From CAVXNB01 sp963763085 (GTDB lineage: Bacteria; Actinomycetota; Acidimicrobiia; Acidimicrobiales; Bog-793), in the NCBI GenBank assembly GCA_963763085.1, contig CAVXNB010000004.1:1364001-1428000 (forward strand): 64,000 bases of DNA, in the 5' to 3' direction. The notes below the pieces were generated by a model. That model saw nothing but the letters and a program-made list of their open reading frames with translations, had not been told where the DNA came from and did not search any database. Shown in pieces: positions 53,409-63,210 of this stretch. The position numbers and the translations under genes were made by a program. The number at the start of each line of letters is the position of its first letter. Positions within the stretch are counted from its first letter, which is position 1.

Positions 53409-54599
53409 ATGGCCGCTAAGCGCGTGGTCTCCGGTGTGCTTACGACCGTTCTCCTGCTATTGGTTCTCGACGCGTGCGGCAATACCGGGAGCGGTGCGGC
53501 GACGACAACTACCTCGCATCCTCACCCATCAACGACATCTACGGCTCCGAGCTACCCGGTATCGATGACCCTTTCTCACCCAGACAAGGGGTTCGTCGTT
53601 TCTGATCTATTGATGGCGACCAATAAGGTCGTCTACGTGGTGGGAACGCTCTGGGGACCGACCGGCGGGCGCGTCGAGCTCTTCCGTAGCGACGACGGCG
53701 GTGGCAGCTTTCAACAGGTGACCACGCCAGCATCGAGGCGTCCTACCGCGCGCGAACCCCTTGGCGATGCTGGTTTTGAATTTCAAGGCGCAAAGCGGGG
53801 CGTCGCCACCGTCGGCTCATCGGTCCTTGTCACCAGCGACGGTGGGCGCTCCTGGCATCACGCTCGGGCACCGGTCAGAGGGCAATGGGTCTACTTCGCG
53901 AAGGGGAACACGGTTCGCATCACGACGGCGGGGTCCGTCGCGTACGCCTTGGTAACCCACTGCTCGACCGGTTCGAGTTGCTTCTCGTACAGCCTGTACC
54001 GGTCCACGAACTGGCTTTCCTCCTGGGTGAAGGAAGCCGCACCCGATAGTGGCAAGTTCAACGCGGCGGGAGGAATCAGCCTTAGCGCCTTCGGGCGGGA
54101 TGTCTTCATCATCGTCGGCAATGGCGAATCCCAACTGTTGTTCTACAGATCGACTAACGAGGGCGTTTCCTTCGAGCGCGCCGCCCCGATAGGTGGAATC
54201 TGGTGCGCGACAGAGCCGTTCTCAACCCGCGTGCTTTGGGTCAGCTGCTCCACGGGGATGCTGGTGGCGTTCTTCCGATCCATCGACAGCGGAGAGCACC
54301 TGACCCGTCTGCCGGTCGCCGGCGCCGGGACTGGTGGGGCGGAACTTTGGCCGGTGTCAGCCTCGATGGCGTTCTTCCGAAACGAGATTGGAGGCGCCAC
54401 CGCAGGGTTCTTCAAGACGAGGGACGGCGGGCGGAGCTTCGTGAGGCTGAGAAGGCTGCCCGCTCCCTTTGGAGCCGATGGCAGAAACGTGACAGACATG
54501 ACCTTCGGCGACCCCCTGCACGGGCTAGTCCTCATGAGCCAGGGAGTCGTGTTCAGGACGACCGACGGCGGGACCATTTGGACATCGGTCCGGTTGTAG
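53409..54599 (+). CDS. Asp-box propeller lipoprotein
   Basis: 396 residues from ATG 53409 (GTG 53394 possible). VVSGVLTTVLLLLVLDAC lipobox, Thr/Ser/Pro linker, Asp-boxes SDDGGGSF, TSDGGRSW, STNEGVSF, TRDGGRSF, TTDGGTIW. Intact and isolated from the main array; it has a different leader from the VRKLG type. Confidence 0.8.
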   Translation: MAAKRVVSGVLTTVLLLLVLDACGNTGSGAATTTTSHPHPSTTSTAPSYPVSMTLSHPDKGFVVSDLLMATNKVVYVVGTLWGPTGGRVELFRSDDGGGSFQQVTTPASRRPTAREPLGDAGFEFQGAKRGVATVGSSVLVTSDGGRSWHHARAPVRGQWVYFAKGNTVRITTAGSVAYALVTHCSTGSSCFSYSLYRSTNWLSSWVKEAAPDSGKFNAAGGISLSAFGRDVFIIVGNGESQLLFYRSTNEGVSFERAAPIGGIWCATEPFSTRVLWVSCSTGMLVAFFRSIDSGEHLTRLPVAGAGTGGAELWPVSASMAFFRNEIGGATAGFFKTRDGGRSFVRLRRLPAPFGADGRNVTDMTFGDPLHGLVLMSQGVVFRTTDGGTIWTSVRL

Positions 54600-54962
54600 A
54601 CATCCTGGTCCTGGGTCTACGGGGGCGTGCCGAAACTTCCGCCCTCGCCGTGTGATGCCGCCACCGCCAGTTGGAGTAGCCAACGGGTCGCACACGCGGG
54701 GCGCGTGCTCTCAGCTATCCAGGCGAGGTCACCCGAGCCAGTCTTGTTCCTCGGCGCGTTCGGGTTGTTGTGGCAAGGAGGCCGGGTTGACTACGTACAA
54801 AAGTGTCATCTCACCCGGATTTCTCGATGGAAACGCCTTCTCCAGCCCCAACATGGCGGGGCTACGAGGAAAACGAAGAAGCCAGCTGCGCCGTACATCT
54901 CCACCCACGCCTCAGCCCCGATAACCTGCTCCGGCGAGTCGATTCGCAGCCAACCGGCCGGG
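54600..54962. other. Gap with a possible leftward gene remnant
   Basis: Minus-strand stretch near 54960-54790 reads GWLRIDSPEQVIGAEAWVEM and YGAAGFFVFLVAPPCWGWRR, protein-like but without a start or a clear partner. Nothing else seen. Confidence 0.3.
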
Positions 54963-55712
54963 TCAGTCCGGGCCGGCGTCGATCACAGCTCGGACTCCTG
55001 CCTCAGTCGGCTGCACTCCGAAGAACGTGACCGCCCAGGTGAGGCCTGCCCGCCTCCACGGCTCGAGGTCTGTTTCCGGGGGAAGCTCCGTGATCAGGTC
55101 GAACTGTCCACCGTCGGGGCGGTCTGCGCTGATCTCGGCGGCCAGTTCCGCCAGCGCCTCTGGGCCGGGCAGGCCGATGGCGAACAGGCCGTCCCAACGC
55201 AGCGCCCGGCGCACCGGGCGCCGGTTCGGCCATTCGCCCGCCACCCACACCGGGGGTCTGGGCCGCTGCAGCGGGACCGGCTCGAACTCTCCGGCCCAGT
55301 ACCTGGCCAAGGCGTCAAGGCCCTGATCGAGCAACCGGGCCCGCTCACGCGGGTCGGTCACCTCCCCGAACCGCTCCAGCTCATTGTTCCGTGCGCTGCC
55401 AAGCCCGGCCCCGAAAATGAGCCGGCCGGAGCTGAGCAGGTCCAACGTGGCCGTCTCCCTGGCCACCTTGTGTACCCGGCGGCGCGACAAAGGGGTGACC
55501 AGCGCGCCGAGCCGCACTAGGGACGTGGCGCAGGCCACTGCGGCGAGAGTCACCCACGGGTCGGCCACGGCCCGCACCGGCGCCCGATAGGCGATGTGAT
55601 CCCAAACGAAGAAGCCGTCCCAGCCGCGCTCCTCGGCCCGGGCGGCCAGGCGGGGCGCCACCCGAGGGTCGGCCAGCTCACCGAACAGCCCGACGTCGAT
55701 GGCACGCTTCAC
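54963..55712 (-). CDS. LLM-class (luciferase-like) oxidoreductase
   Basis: 249 residues from a GTG. LAARAEERGWDGFFVWDHI, ADPWVTLAAVACATSLVRLG, LSRRRVHKVARETATLDLLS, LIFGAGLGS are the (beta/alpha)8 luciferase-like signatures; actinobacterial members mostly use coenzyme F420. About 100 residues shorter than longer relatives, but the core barrel looks complete. Substrate unknown. Codon use is more GC-rich than neighbours. Confidence 0.85.
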   Translation of the reverse strand: MKRAIDVGLFGELADPRVAPRLAARAEERGWDGFFVWDHIAYRAPVRAVADPWVTLAAVACATSLVRLGALVTPLSRRRVHKVARETATLDLLSSGRLIFGAGLGSARNNELERFGEVTDPRERARLLDQGLDALARYWAGEFEPVPLQRPRPPVWVAGEWPNRRPVRRALRWDGLFAIGLPGPEALAELAAEISADRPDGGQFDLITELPPETDLEPWRRAGLTWAVTFFGVQPTEAGVRAVIDAGPD

Positions 55713-56004
55713 GACGCCGAGCTTAGGGCTATCGGCTGACTCTGCCCTCTCCGACGGACTGACAGTCAGGGTCGGCCATTACCTCCACAACGCCGGGGCC
55801 AGGGTCCGCGTCTTTGGCCCGCTTTCGGGGTTCTGTCTTTCTAGAGACTCAAGCGTACGGCGCGTCCGTATCGCCATATCGGGGTGCACTGCACCGCGAT
55901 CCACGGCCGTCGCCCGCGCCGCGGATGATTCGAGATGACGCCGAGTCGCCAGCGCTGCAACGAGGTCGAACGCGCCTGGTCGAGGCATGATGATTGGTGA
56001 GACG

Positions 56005-57195
56005 ATGAGTACGGTGCGCAAGCTCGGCGTAGCTGTGACAGTCGTCTTTGTCATGACGCTGACCGCCTGTACGGGTTCGACCACGACTCCGCCCGTCACA
56101 TCGACGACCGCACCATTAGCGACAACGTCGGCAAGCGTCGCCAGCTTGACGACTTGGTGGGCCGACTCGACCTGGATCTCCCCGCTCGTGGGGTGGGTGC
56201 TCGGTGAGGGCAGAGCGGGTTGTTCGGCGTGCTTGGTGATCAAGAACACGATCAACGGCGGGCGAAGTTGGTCAGCCGTTCCAGCCCCTCGTGGAGGGCT
56301 GCCAGATTCGACCTCGCAAGCCTGTGTGCGGCTGGGCGGCTGCGTCGCACACCTGCTGTTTGTCAATCGACACGACGGCTATCTCTACGGTCCGGGCCTG
56401 TTCACGACCACCGACGGCGGGCGAACCTGGCGTCGCCAGGCGGGCAAGCAGACCGAGGCGCTGGCGACCGTTGCTCCAGGCGTGGTCTGGCGCCTTGCCT
56501 ATGACCATGACGGCTGCCCAGGCCCCTGTGACGTCATCCTGCAGCAACAGCGTGCCGGGTCTACGAGGTGGACGGCCGTGCGAGCACCGTTCGACGACAC
56601 TCTCACCGGTGTCACCCCTCAGATCGTGAGCATCGGCACCGCTCGGGTACTGATCGTCTTCTACGGCAACCTCGCCAGCGGATTTCCGAGCAGTGCCAGC
56701 TTCTACATCGCGGACGATCAAGGGCGGTCCTGGACGACCCGGACCGACCCCTGCGGCTTCACCGGCAGCAGGGAGAACGACGCCTGGGAAACCAGTGCCA
56801 CCGCGCAGGGCACTGTCGTCGTCGAGTGCTTAGCCAAGGGAGACTCGAACGATCGGTTCATCGTGGTATCGCGCGACGGTGGTCAGACCTTCGGGCCACG
56901 CCATCGGATCTCCTCGAATGACTCAATCATCGCCGCGGCAAGTCCGAGCACAATCGTGGCAGCGACCGGAGATGTGAGCGGCGAGGGACCGATCACCTAC
57001 ACCGTTGACGTGACGAGCGACGGTGGCGCCAAGTGGCGGACTGTTGTCCGTGACCGGGAGACACTCGTGGTCGCGATGCCCGGCGAGAGTTTCCTGGCCT
57101 TCGCGTCGTTGACCGTGGCCCACTGGATCGGGTACGGGAACAAGCTCTGGACGACCACCGATGCTGGCCGACATTGGACGAGCAGCGATCCTTGA
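56005..57195 (+). CDS. Asp-box propeller lipoprotein, VRKLG leader
   Basis: 396 residues from ATG 56005, preceded by GGTGAGACG as in the 19781 gene. STVRKLGVAVTVVFVMTLTA then C is the lipobox. Asp-boxes TINGGRSW, TTDGGRTW, ADDQGRSW, SRDGGQTF, TSDGGAKW, TTDAGRHW. A third intact member, 36 kb from its closest relative. Confidence 0.8.
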   Translation: MSTVRKLGVAVTVVFVMTLTACTGSTTTPPVTSTTAPLATTSASVASLTTWWADSTWISPLVGWVLGEGRAGCSACLVIKNTINGGRSWSAVPAPRGGLPDSTSQACVRLGGCVAHLLFVNRHDGYLYGPGLFTTTDGGRTWRRQAGKQTEALATVAPGVVWRLAYDHDGCPGPCDVILQQQRAGSTRWTAVRAPFDDTLTGVTPQIVSIGTARVLIVFYGNLASGFPSSASFYIADDQGRSWTTRTDPCGFTGSRENDAWETSATAQGTVVVECLAKGDSNDRFIVVSRDGGQTFGPRHRISSNDSIIAAASPSTIVAATGDVSGEGPITYTVDVTSDGGAKWRTVVRDRETLVVAMPGESFLAFASLTVAHWIGYGNKLWTTTDAGRHWTSSDP

Positions 57196-57196
57196 G

Positions 57197-58372
57197 ATGG
57201 CACCAGTCAACCTACGCGGCATAGCGCTGGTGATCGCGGCGCTGACTCTCGCCGCTTGTACGAGTTCGACATCCCCGCCCAGTCCTTCAACGACGCTAAC
57301 CACGGTTCGCGCGCCCTCAACGAGCACGACAGCGACCAGCGTGCCCGTCACTGTGTCGTCGACACCGCCCAGCGTGCCCGTCGTCGCGGTGAAGCTCAGG
57401 CTTGTTGCGAAGGGCCAGTTCTCGGGACTGGTGTCGAGTGGAAGATGGTTGTATGCCGTCGAACCTGCTCAACACGGACCGCAACTGGCGAAGACGACGG
57501 TTGTCCGCATCGATCCCACGTCAGGTCGGATCGTTGCTCGCTCGGCGATCCTGCCCGGTGCGGTCGAACTAACCTTCACAGGCAACACGCTTTGGCTCAT
57601 GGCCGGGTTGACGAAGGACCGAGGCTTGCCTACCGGCCTTGTGGCACTCGACCCGATAACACTCCGGCAAGAGCGCTTCGTCCCCGAGAACTCGCTGGAC
57701 TCGCTGAGCGGCTCCGCTCACGGACCGCTCTGGGCCGCGCTCGGCTGCAAGCTGGTCCGGCTCGACCCGAGATCCGGGCGAACCTTGCAAGTCGTGACCG
57801 TTCATGGTGGGAATCAATGCGGGACGGTGACGGACAATGAGGGCCAGCACCTCTATGTCGAGGTCGGCCCCGAATCCTTGCGTGGTCAGCCGCCGAGTCC
57901 GACGCTGCTGCTGCAGGAGCGCAATGCCCGTAATGGTCGCCTGATCGGGAGCGCCATCATTGCGAATCCCCCGAATGGAGGGGTCTGGGTCGCTGCCTAC
58001 GACGGGAACGTCTGGACTTCTGGAGGAGACCCCGGAGCTTGCGGCTCCATCAGCGACTACAGGACCTCGCCGCTCAGACTGTTCGCGACGTCCTATGGGC
58101 ACGAGTGCCAAGACCTGCCCCCCGGGATCGACGGAGGGCCGGGCGCATCGCTCCCGAACACCGATCAGTTCCCGCTCGTCGACATCTCTGGTGGCGTCGT
58201 GTGGGTCACGAGCGCCGGTGGCATCGACTGCTTCAACCCCCGGACGGCACGGTTTGAGGCGGTCGGCAGGACCTACGTCTTGAACGGTCCGATCGTGGTC
58301 ATGCCAACCGGCACGTACGGAGCCGGACCGGGGCTTGAGCGGCTGACGGTGCCAGCCCAGTGTCGGCGCTGA
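57197..58372 (+). CDS. Propeller-like lipoprotein
   Basis: 391 residues from ATG 57197, one base after the previous stop. RGIALVIAALTLAAC lipobox, Ser/Thr linker, then repeats such as TVVRIDPTSGRIVARSAI, LVALDPITLRQERFV and KLVRLDPRSGRTLQVVTVHG. These resemble YVTN/PQQ-like blades. Same operon as 56005. Confidence 0.75.
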   Translation: MAPVNLRGIALVIAALTLAACTSSTSPPSPSTTLTTVRAPSTSTTATSVPVTVSSTPPSVPVVAVKLRLVAKGQFSGLVSSGRWLYAVEPAQHGPQLAKTTVVRIDPTSGRIVARSAILPGAVELTFTGNTLWLMAGLTKDRGLPTGLVALDPITLRQERFVPENSLDSLSGSAHGPLWAALGCKLVRLDPRSGRTLQVVTVHGGNQCGTVTDNEGQHLYVEVGPESLRGQPPSPTLLLQERNARNGRLIGSAIIANPPNGGVWVAAYDGNVWTSGGDPGACGSISDYRTSPLRLFATSYGHECQDLPPGIDGGPGASLPNTDQFPLVDISGGVVWVTSAGGIDCFNPRTARFEAVGRTYVLNGPIVVMPTGTYGAGPGLERLTVPAQCRR

Positions 58373-58615
58373 GGGATCTGTCAGCAGCTCACCTGTCCCT
58401 GATCAGCACGGCAGCCATGCTGGACGTAGGGCGACGGATTCGGCCTCCCAAGCCAGCCAACTCCGCCAGCGCCGGCCCCGCCGACACGCGAGGAGTGCGC
58501 ATCTCCGCTGCGTGGTCCTCCGTCGAACCTGGCGCAGGAACCGAGGAAAGGGAGCGCCCGCCCGCCCTCTCCCAGTGCGCCAGCTGCCCTGCTAGCCCCA
58601 GCCGGCCCGCGTGAG

Positions 58616-58912
58616 CTACATCTCCTCTTCTCGGGTGACGTCCAGGTTGCGAAACGTCGGAGGGCCGTCACAGAGCTTGGCGAGCTGAGCGGCGAACTCG
58701 GCCGTCTCGGGACGGTTCGAGTTCTCCATGGCCGCCTCGTAGGACGGGAATTCGACGATATGGACGTAGGTACGGTCGTTGTCCCGGTCCCGGCCTTGGA
58801 TGGCCCGACTTGGCGTGCGGACACCAGTGGTCTTGGCCAGCCACTCGTCGAGGGTCCGGTTGAATGCCTCGATGTCGCCCGTCTTGAATTCGATCAGTTG
58901 GACGAATCTCAT
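58616..58912 (-). CDS. Small ABM/dimeric alpha-beta barrel-like protein
   Basis: 98 residues from ATG 58912 with GGGGAGGCAGGA upstream; longer readings add random sequence. RFVQLIEFKTGDIEAFNRTL, DRTYVHIVEFPSYEAAMENS and FRNLDVTREEE fit the dimeric alpha/beta ferredoxin-like (ABM) fold. Substrate unknown. Confidence 0.75.
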   Translation of the reverse strand: MRFVQLIEFKTGDIEAFNRTLDEWLAKTTGVRTPSRAIQGRDRDNDRTYVHIVEFPSYEAAMENSNRPETAEFAAQLAKLCDGPPTFRNLDVTREEEM

Positions 58913-59373
58913 TCCTGCCTCCCCAGATGGACAGCTGATAACGCCCGAACCATAGTGAGCGATGGGCCGCCTGTCGACACGCTTCGTGGCGGTTCGCGGA
59001 GGGGACTTCAGCTCCGCTTCCCACCGGCGCAGCTCTCTCCCTCCCGCCAGCCGCCCCTCGTCCTCTCTGCCAGGCGGCCGACGGCGCCGGAGGGTTAGGA
59101 CAAGGGCAGTCGGCGGGGAGACCACTCGGGAAGACGGTTGCTAAAGAACCAAAAGGACCGATCCGGCCCTGATCGGTCATATGCGGAAGCATCAACGAGC
59201 CGACCAATGCGAACCTCCTCCGCTATACATTCGGCCAGTAGCTGGTCGCAAGCACCCCTGACCGCGCCACAGTCTTCTCAGGGCGTAGTTGCGCCGTTGA
59301 CCCGCCAGAGTCGCCTGAATAGTCTCTCGGCAGGTATTCACCACGTCATGCGACTGCGAGGGAGGTCCAGCTC
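58913..59373. other. Gap without a supported gene
   Basis: No frame shows a family or good start. It presumably holds promoters for the leftward ABM gene and the rightward 59374 gene. Confidence 0.4.
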
Positions 59374-60504
59374 ATGAACCGGAGGGCTGTCGGTACCGCC
59401 TGTGTGAACCTGGCGGGGATTGTAGCGTTGTCGCTTCCAATCGCGCTCGTGACTTCGTCCTGGCATGTCGTGAAGAGCCCAGACACTGGATCGAACGGGC
59501 CGTATGTGTCCCGATACCTCCGCGAGGTGACGGCGGCGTCCGCGAGCCGGGTCTGGGCCGTCGGTGACAGCAAGGCGCAATCTATAATCGCTCGCTGGAC
59601 CGGATCGGCCTGGCGGCTCGACGCGTTGCCTCATCCATCGACCTACACTCTTTCGGCCATCGACACGAACGGCTCTGCCCTCTGGGCCACCGGCCTCACG
59701 AACAGGTCACCGGAGCTGCCGGTCGCGCTTCGGCTCAACGACGGGAGGTGGCGGTACTCGGTGATTCGAGGCGGCCCACCGCTCGCGTCGCCGCTTGACC
59801 TCACCGTCCTCTCCGACTCTGACGTCTGGGTTGTCGGAGACGCGACTGGGACCGTCGCGGCGCTGGCCCTGCACTGGAACGGGTCGTCCTGGTCCTCTCA
59901 ACCTCCGCCGATACCGGCCGGGGCGAGCGGTGTTCAGCTAGAGCGAGTCGAGCAGATCCGAGGGACGACGAAGGTCATCGCCGTTGGTTACTACGTCAAG
60001 TCGTCCAAGTTCTACCCTTACGCTGTCTTGTGGACAGGATCGCGCTGGCGGGTCATGAGCCCGCCTGCGAGCCCTGAGGGCACGTTCGACGGGGTCGTCG
60101 TCCTCTCCGCCACATCAGCGTGGGCCGTCGGGTACACGAACCCCAACTTGGTCTACTCCAAGTCGCTCATCGAGCACTGGAATGGCACCCGCTGGCAGCG
60201 GTTCAGCACGCCCAACCGGTCGGATGGGAATTTCCTGATCAGCATTGACGCCAGAAGCAGCAGCGACTTATGGGCGGTGGGGTACACGACTGCCCCCAAG
60301 GGATATGGCACCCTTGCGATGCACTGGAACGGATCGCGCTGGTCGCTAGTTACGACCGTCGACCCATATCCGGGCTTCGACGAGTTCTTCGGAGTCTCAC
60401 ACGTTCCCGGCACGGGCACCTTTTGGGCGGTTGGCTCCCAGGGACCCGCCCGCCCGGCTGCCCTCGGGGAGAGCACGCTTACAGAACGCTGCACGAGCTG
60501 CTAG
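59374..60504 (+). CDS. Exported W-x-G propeller protein
   Basis: 376 residues with GGGAGG upstream. N-terminal hydrophobic signal (ACVNLAGIVALSLPIALVTS). Six similar blades: IIARWTGSAWR, ALHWNGSSWS, AVLWTGSRWR, IEHWNGTRWQ, AMHWNGSRWS, interleaved with RVWAVGD, VWVVGD, AWAVGY, LWAVGY, FWAVGS. Same blade type as the sigma partner at 34627-36043, but without the cytoplasmic N-terminus and without a sigma gene. Function unknown. Confidence 0.75.
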   Translation: MNRRAVGTACVNLAGIVALSLPIALVTSSWHVVKSPDTGSNGPYVSRYLREVTAASASRVWAVGDSKAQSIIARWTGSAWRLDALPHPSTYTLSAIDTNGSALWATGLTNRSPELPVALRLNDGRWRYSVIRGGPPLASPLDLTVLSDSDVWVVGDATGTVAALALHWNGSSWSSQPPPIPAGASGVQLERVEQIRGTTKVIAVGYYVKSSKFYPYAVLWTGSRWRVMSPPASPEGTFDGVVVLSATSAWAVGYTNPNLVYSKSLIEHWNGTRWQRFSTPNRSDGNFLISIDARSSSDLWAVGYTTAPKGYGTLAMHWNGSRWSLVTTVDPYPGFDEFFGVSHVPGTGTFWAVGSQGPARPAALGESTLTERCTSC

Positions 60505-60505
60505 T

Positions 60506-60720
60506 AACATCGACCCCAAGTTGGTCGTGGCTGGCCGTACCCACGTCATGAAACAGAGGTAGCGGCGCGCCGTTGATGACATCTTGTCGCGGTTGGAGGG
60601 CAGGAAATCTGATACTGAACCTGACGCCGCGTATGGGTACTCGCAGGCGTCGTGCCGAGCGATTCGGTAGGAAGTCCACCAACCAGCCCGACGCCGATGC
60701 CGATGACCGCCAGCACCCGT
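60506..60720 (-). pseudogene. Truncated inverted copy of the 16812 gene
   Basis: Minus strand reads GGTTGGTGGACTTCCTACCG and GACGTGGGTACGGCCAGCCA, matching 16858-17075 closely, including the anchor GIGVGLVGGLPTES. Both ends of the gene are missing and frames shift inside. Confidence 0.7.
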
Positions 60721-60799
60721 GGTCGGCCCGGTGCACAGATCATAGGGCCAGCCCATATCGGCAACTCCTGCCGGTCATCATCTCGCCGGGCTTGAGCAC

Positions 60800-61078
60800 T
60801 CATCTCGGCCGATATACGTCGCTACGGTGGTCTACTCGGTCGACGTAGACGACTCGCGCGTCTTCATCGATCCAGTAAATGACCCGGTATTGCCCGACTC
60901 GGGCACTGCGCCAGCCTGCTAGCTCTCGCCCGAGCGCATGGCCAATCTGCTGAGGGTTGGCGGCGAGACGCCCAAAGCAGAACTCGACTATGGCGCCTAC
61001 AACTCGAGGTGATGTCGAGGCGAGCCGATCCATCTGTCGAATGGCTGGGGGTGACCAACGCAGCCGATAGTCATCCAC
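60800..61078 (-). CDS. RelE/ParE-type toxin
   Basis: 92 residues from a GTG. YRLRWSPPAIRQMDRLASTS, GRELAGWRSARVGQYRVIYW, VYVDRVDHRSDVYRPR follow the RelE pattern with its basic C-terminal residues. The start overlaps the antitoxin stop by 8 bp. Family members cleave mRNA on the ribosome or inhibit gyrase; sequence favours RelE. Confidence 0.88.
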   Translation of the reverse strand: MDDYRLRWSPPAIRQMDRLASTSPRVVGAIVEFCFGRLAANPQQIGHALGRELAGWRSARVGQYRVIYWIDEDARVVYVDRVDHRSDVYRPR

Positions 61079-61355
61079 GAGACCAACGGACGAGGGCCTC
61101 CTCCTTGGTCAGTTCCACCGCTGCGCCGGACCGACGGGCAGCTTCTGCCTCTCGAAGACTGGCCATCGCCTCCGGGTCCGACAACACGTCGAGCGTTTCC
61201 TCGAGCGCCTCGAGGTCGGCCACGGCGAGCACAACGACGCTCGGCCGGCCATGTTTGGTGATCACCACCCGTCGGTGTTCGGTTTCGACACCCTCGACGA
61301 CTTCGGACAGGTGCGCCTTCGCCTCCGCGAGGGAGAGCTGCTCCGCTATTGACAT
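61071..61355 (-). CDS. Phd/YefM-type antitoxin
   Basis: 94 residues from ATG 61355. LSLAEAKAHLSEVVEGVETE, RRVVITKHGRPSVVVLAVAD is the Phd/YefM DNA-binding fold; the acidic C-terminus would wrap the toxin. First gene of the operon and probable autorepressor. Confidence 0.88.
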   Translation of the reverse strand: MSIAEQLSLAEAKAHLSEVVEGVETEHRRVVITKHGRPSVVVLAVADLEALEETLDVLSDPEAMASLREAEAARRSGAAVELTKEEALVRWSRG

Positions 61356-61601
61356 GACTATAAGTATGACCATTAGGTGACCACCCTGTCAAGGGGCCCG
61401 ACACTGGGAGTAAGCCGTCGTACGGTGCGGCGGTGATCGGCTCCGGAAAAAGCCCCAGGCGATACGTCAGGGTGGACCGAACGCACCGCTCTTGGTGCTG
61501 GCCTGGGCGCTGAACGAGCTTCTTGGCGTTGAGCGGACCAGCTGAAGCCCTTGCGGCGCGATGATCACCCAACCTTTGCTCCTCTTGAAGGCGTCTTATA
61601 T

Positions 61602-62144
61602 ATGGAGGGAGGAAGCTTGGGGAGCGGCGGCGCGAACGATACAGAGTTCCGTGAGTTTGTCGAGAGTTGCTCGGACGCGCTCTTCAGGTCCGCACTGCTC
61701 TTGAGCGGTGATGAGGGCAGAGCAGAAGACCTGGCTCAGACAGCCCTCTTCGAGACCTACGGAGCGTGGCCACGAATCCGCGACCGACAGCGATGCCTGG
61801 CCTACGCGCGCCGTTGCGTGCTCAACGAGTGGTTGAACTGGAATCGAAAGCGTTCCAACTCGGAGCTGCCGGTCGATCCGATGCCCGAGACTCCGCGGAC
61901 TGGCGAGCAAGACGGACTCGCCGAGAGCCACGCGGTCCTCGGTGCGCTCTCGCGTCTGCCGCCTCGCCAACGGGCAGTGGTCGTGCTCCGTTACTACGAA
62001 GACTTGACCGAAGTTCAGGTTGCTCGGCTGCTTCACTGCTCGGTTGGCACGGTGAAGAGCCAGGCATCTGCAGCCCTCACCAAACTGCGGGCCGACCCCG
62101 ACTTGACACCGCGTGGCGAACAGAAGGAGGCGACACGTGATTGA
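61602..62144 (+). CDS. SigE-family ECF RNA polymerase sigma factor
   Basis: 180 residues from ATG 61602. A TTG at 61617 with an ideal GGGAGGAAGC site is an attractive alternative. Region 2: LFRSALLLSGDEGRAEDLAQ, YARRCVLNEWLNW. Region 4: LPPRQRAVVVLRYYEDLTEV, SVGTVKSQASAALTKLR. It overlaps the next gene by 8 bp. Confidence 0.88.
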   Translation: MEGGSLGSGGANDTEFREFVESCSDALFRSALLLSGDEGRAEDLAQTALFETYGAWPRIRDRQRCLAYARRCVLNEWLNWNRKRSNSELPVDPMPETPRTGEQDGLAESHAVLGALSRLPPRQRAVVVLRYYEDLTEVQVARLLHCSVGTVKSQASAALTKLRADPDLTPRGEQKEATRD

Positions 62145-63210
62145 AACCGAGAATGAGTTGCGAGAATTGCTCCGCGCCAGCGTCGCAGGTGTGCAGGCTC
62201 CTGAGCGAGTTCGCCACTTCGCCCCAGTCGGCCGACGTCGCCTGCATCCGCGCCACTCGGTGCTCGTCCTCATTCCCATCCTCGCGGTGCTCGCGGCAGG
62301 CGCCGCTGCAGCCGTCACGAGCTTGCAGTCCACGAACTCGGGAACGTCGCGTCTCTTCATTCGGGAGACGACCGATGGTGTCCACATCCGCGGCTACATC
62401 TTCCAGGGGGTTACGGGCTTCACCGGCGAACTATCAACTGACCGTGCCGTCGGTCTCGTCTATGCCGATCGAGCACAGTTGGGACCTACCAAGGTGCGTG
62501 CCGAGGACGTCACCGTATTCGGCACGAACGGACATGACGCCACGGCGGTGGCAGTCCGTGCTGGAAGCGATGTCTCGACAGTGACCGTCCGATTTCGAAG
62601 CGGGGGGAGCGACACAATGCACCCGGTCGACGGCTTTGCCGTGCTCGCGCACGAGAGTTCCCGTCACGCTGGCAGCCTCACCGCCTACGATTCGAGCGGC
62701 CGAGTGCTAGCCACCGCTCAGTTGCCACCACCGTCGAACCCGGGCGGTCCACCGGAGATCTCGACGCCCACCTTTGTGCGTACGACGAGCCAGGGGGTGC
62801 TGATCGTCGGTCACATCGACAACGGCTTCCTCGCTCCCGATCTCGCCGACCGAGACGCCGTTCAAGTCGGCCTGGAGGGGTTCGGCGTCTGTCGACCGGC
62901 GGCCCCCACGGGCCTATCTCCCGGGGTCGTCGTCGTGGGCGTGTACGAGGGCGAGCCGATGACCGTCGTCATCGTCCACTCTGGGTCCCGAATCTCCAGG
63001 GTCCGGGTGGTGTTCGCGAATCACGTCGAAGACGGCATGTCTCCTGTTGCGGGCCAGTCGGTTCTGGCGACGCTTGGAACGATCGCCTCCAACGGTCGAC
63101 TCGACACCCTCCAGCCCGGCTTCGTCGAGGGGTTCGGACACTCCGGCAAACTCGTCTCGAAGGTGGCGTTAACTCCGGTTGCCAGGGGAGATTGCTCTAG
63201 CTCGGGTTGA
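62137..63210 (+). CDS. Membrane partner of sigma factor with outer domain
   Basis: 357 residues from GTG 62137 (AAGGAGGCGACAC upstream). Cytoplasmic part of about 38 residues (ENELRELLRASVAGVQAPER), one helix (LVLIPILAVLAAGAAAAV), then a long beta-rich outer region with FIRETTDGVHIRGYIFQG and FVRTTSQGVLIVGHIDNG, probably two related halves. Topology and overlap with the sigma gene suggest an anti-sigma/sensor. Confidence 0.7.
   Translation: MIETENELRELLRASVAGVQAPERVRHFAPVGRRRLHPRHSVLVLIPILAVLAAGAAAAVTSLQSTNSGTSRLFIRETTDGVHIRGYIFQGVTGFTGELSTDRAVGLVYADRAQLGPTKVRAEDVTVFGTNGHDATAVAVRAGSDVSTVTVRFRSGGSDTMHPVDGFAVLAHESSRHAGSLTAYDSSGRVLATAQLPPPSNPGGPPEISTPTFVRTTSQGVLIVGHIDNGFLAPDLADRDAVQVGLEGFGVCRPAAPTGLSPGVVVVGVYEGEPMTVVIVHSGSRISRVRVVFANHVEDGMSPVAGQSVLATLGTIASNGRLDTLQPGFVEGFGHSGKLVSKVALTPVARGDCSSSG

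Noticed and set aside
4012..57195. Asp-box proteins as sialidases
   Set aside because: Asp-boxes alone are structural; no catalytic Arg triad, Tyr or Asp context was recognised.
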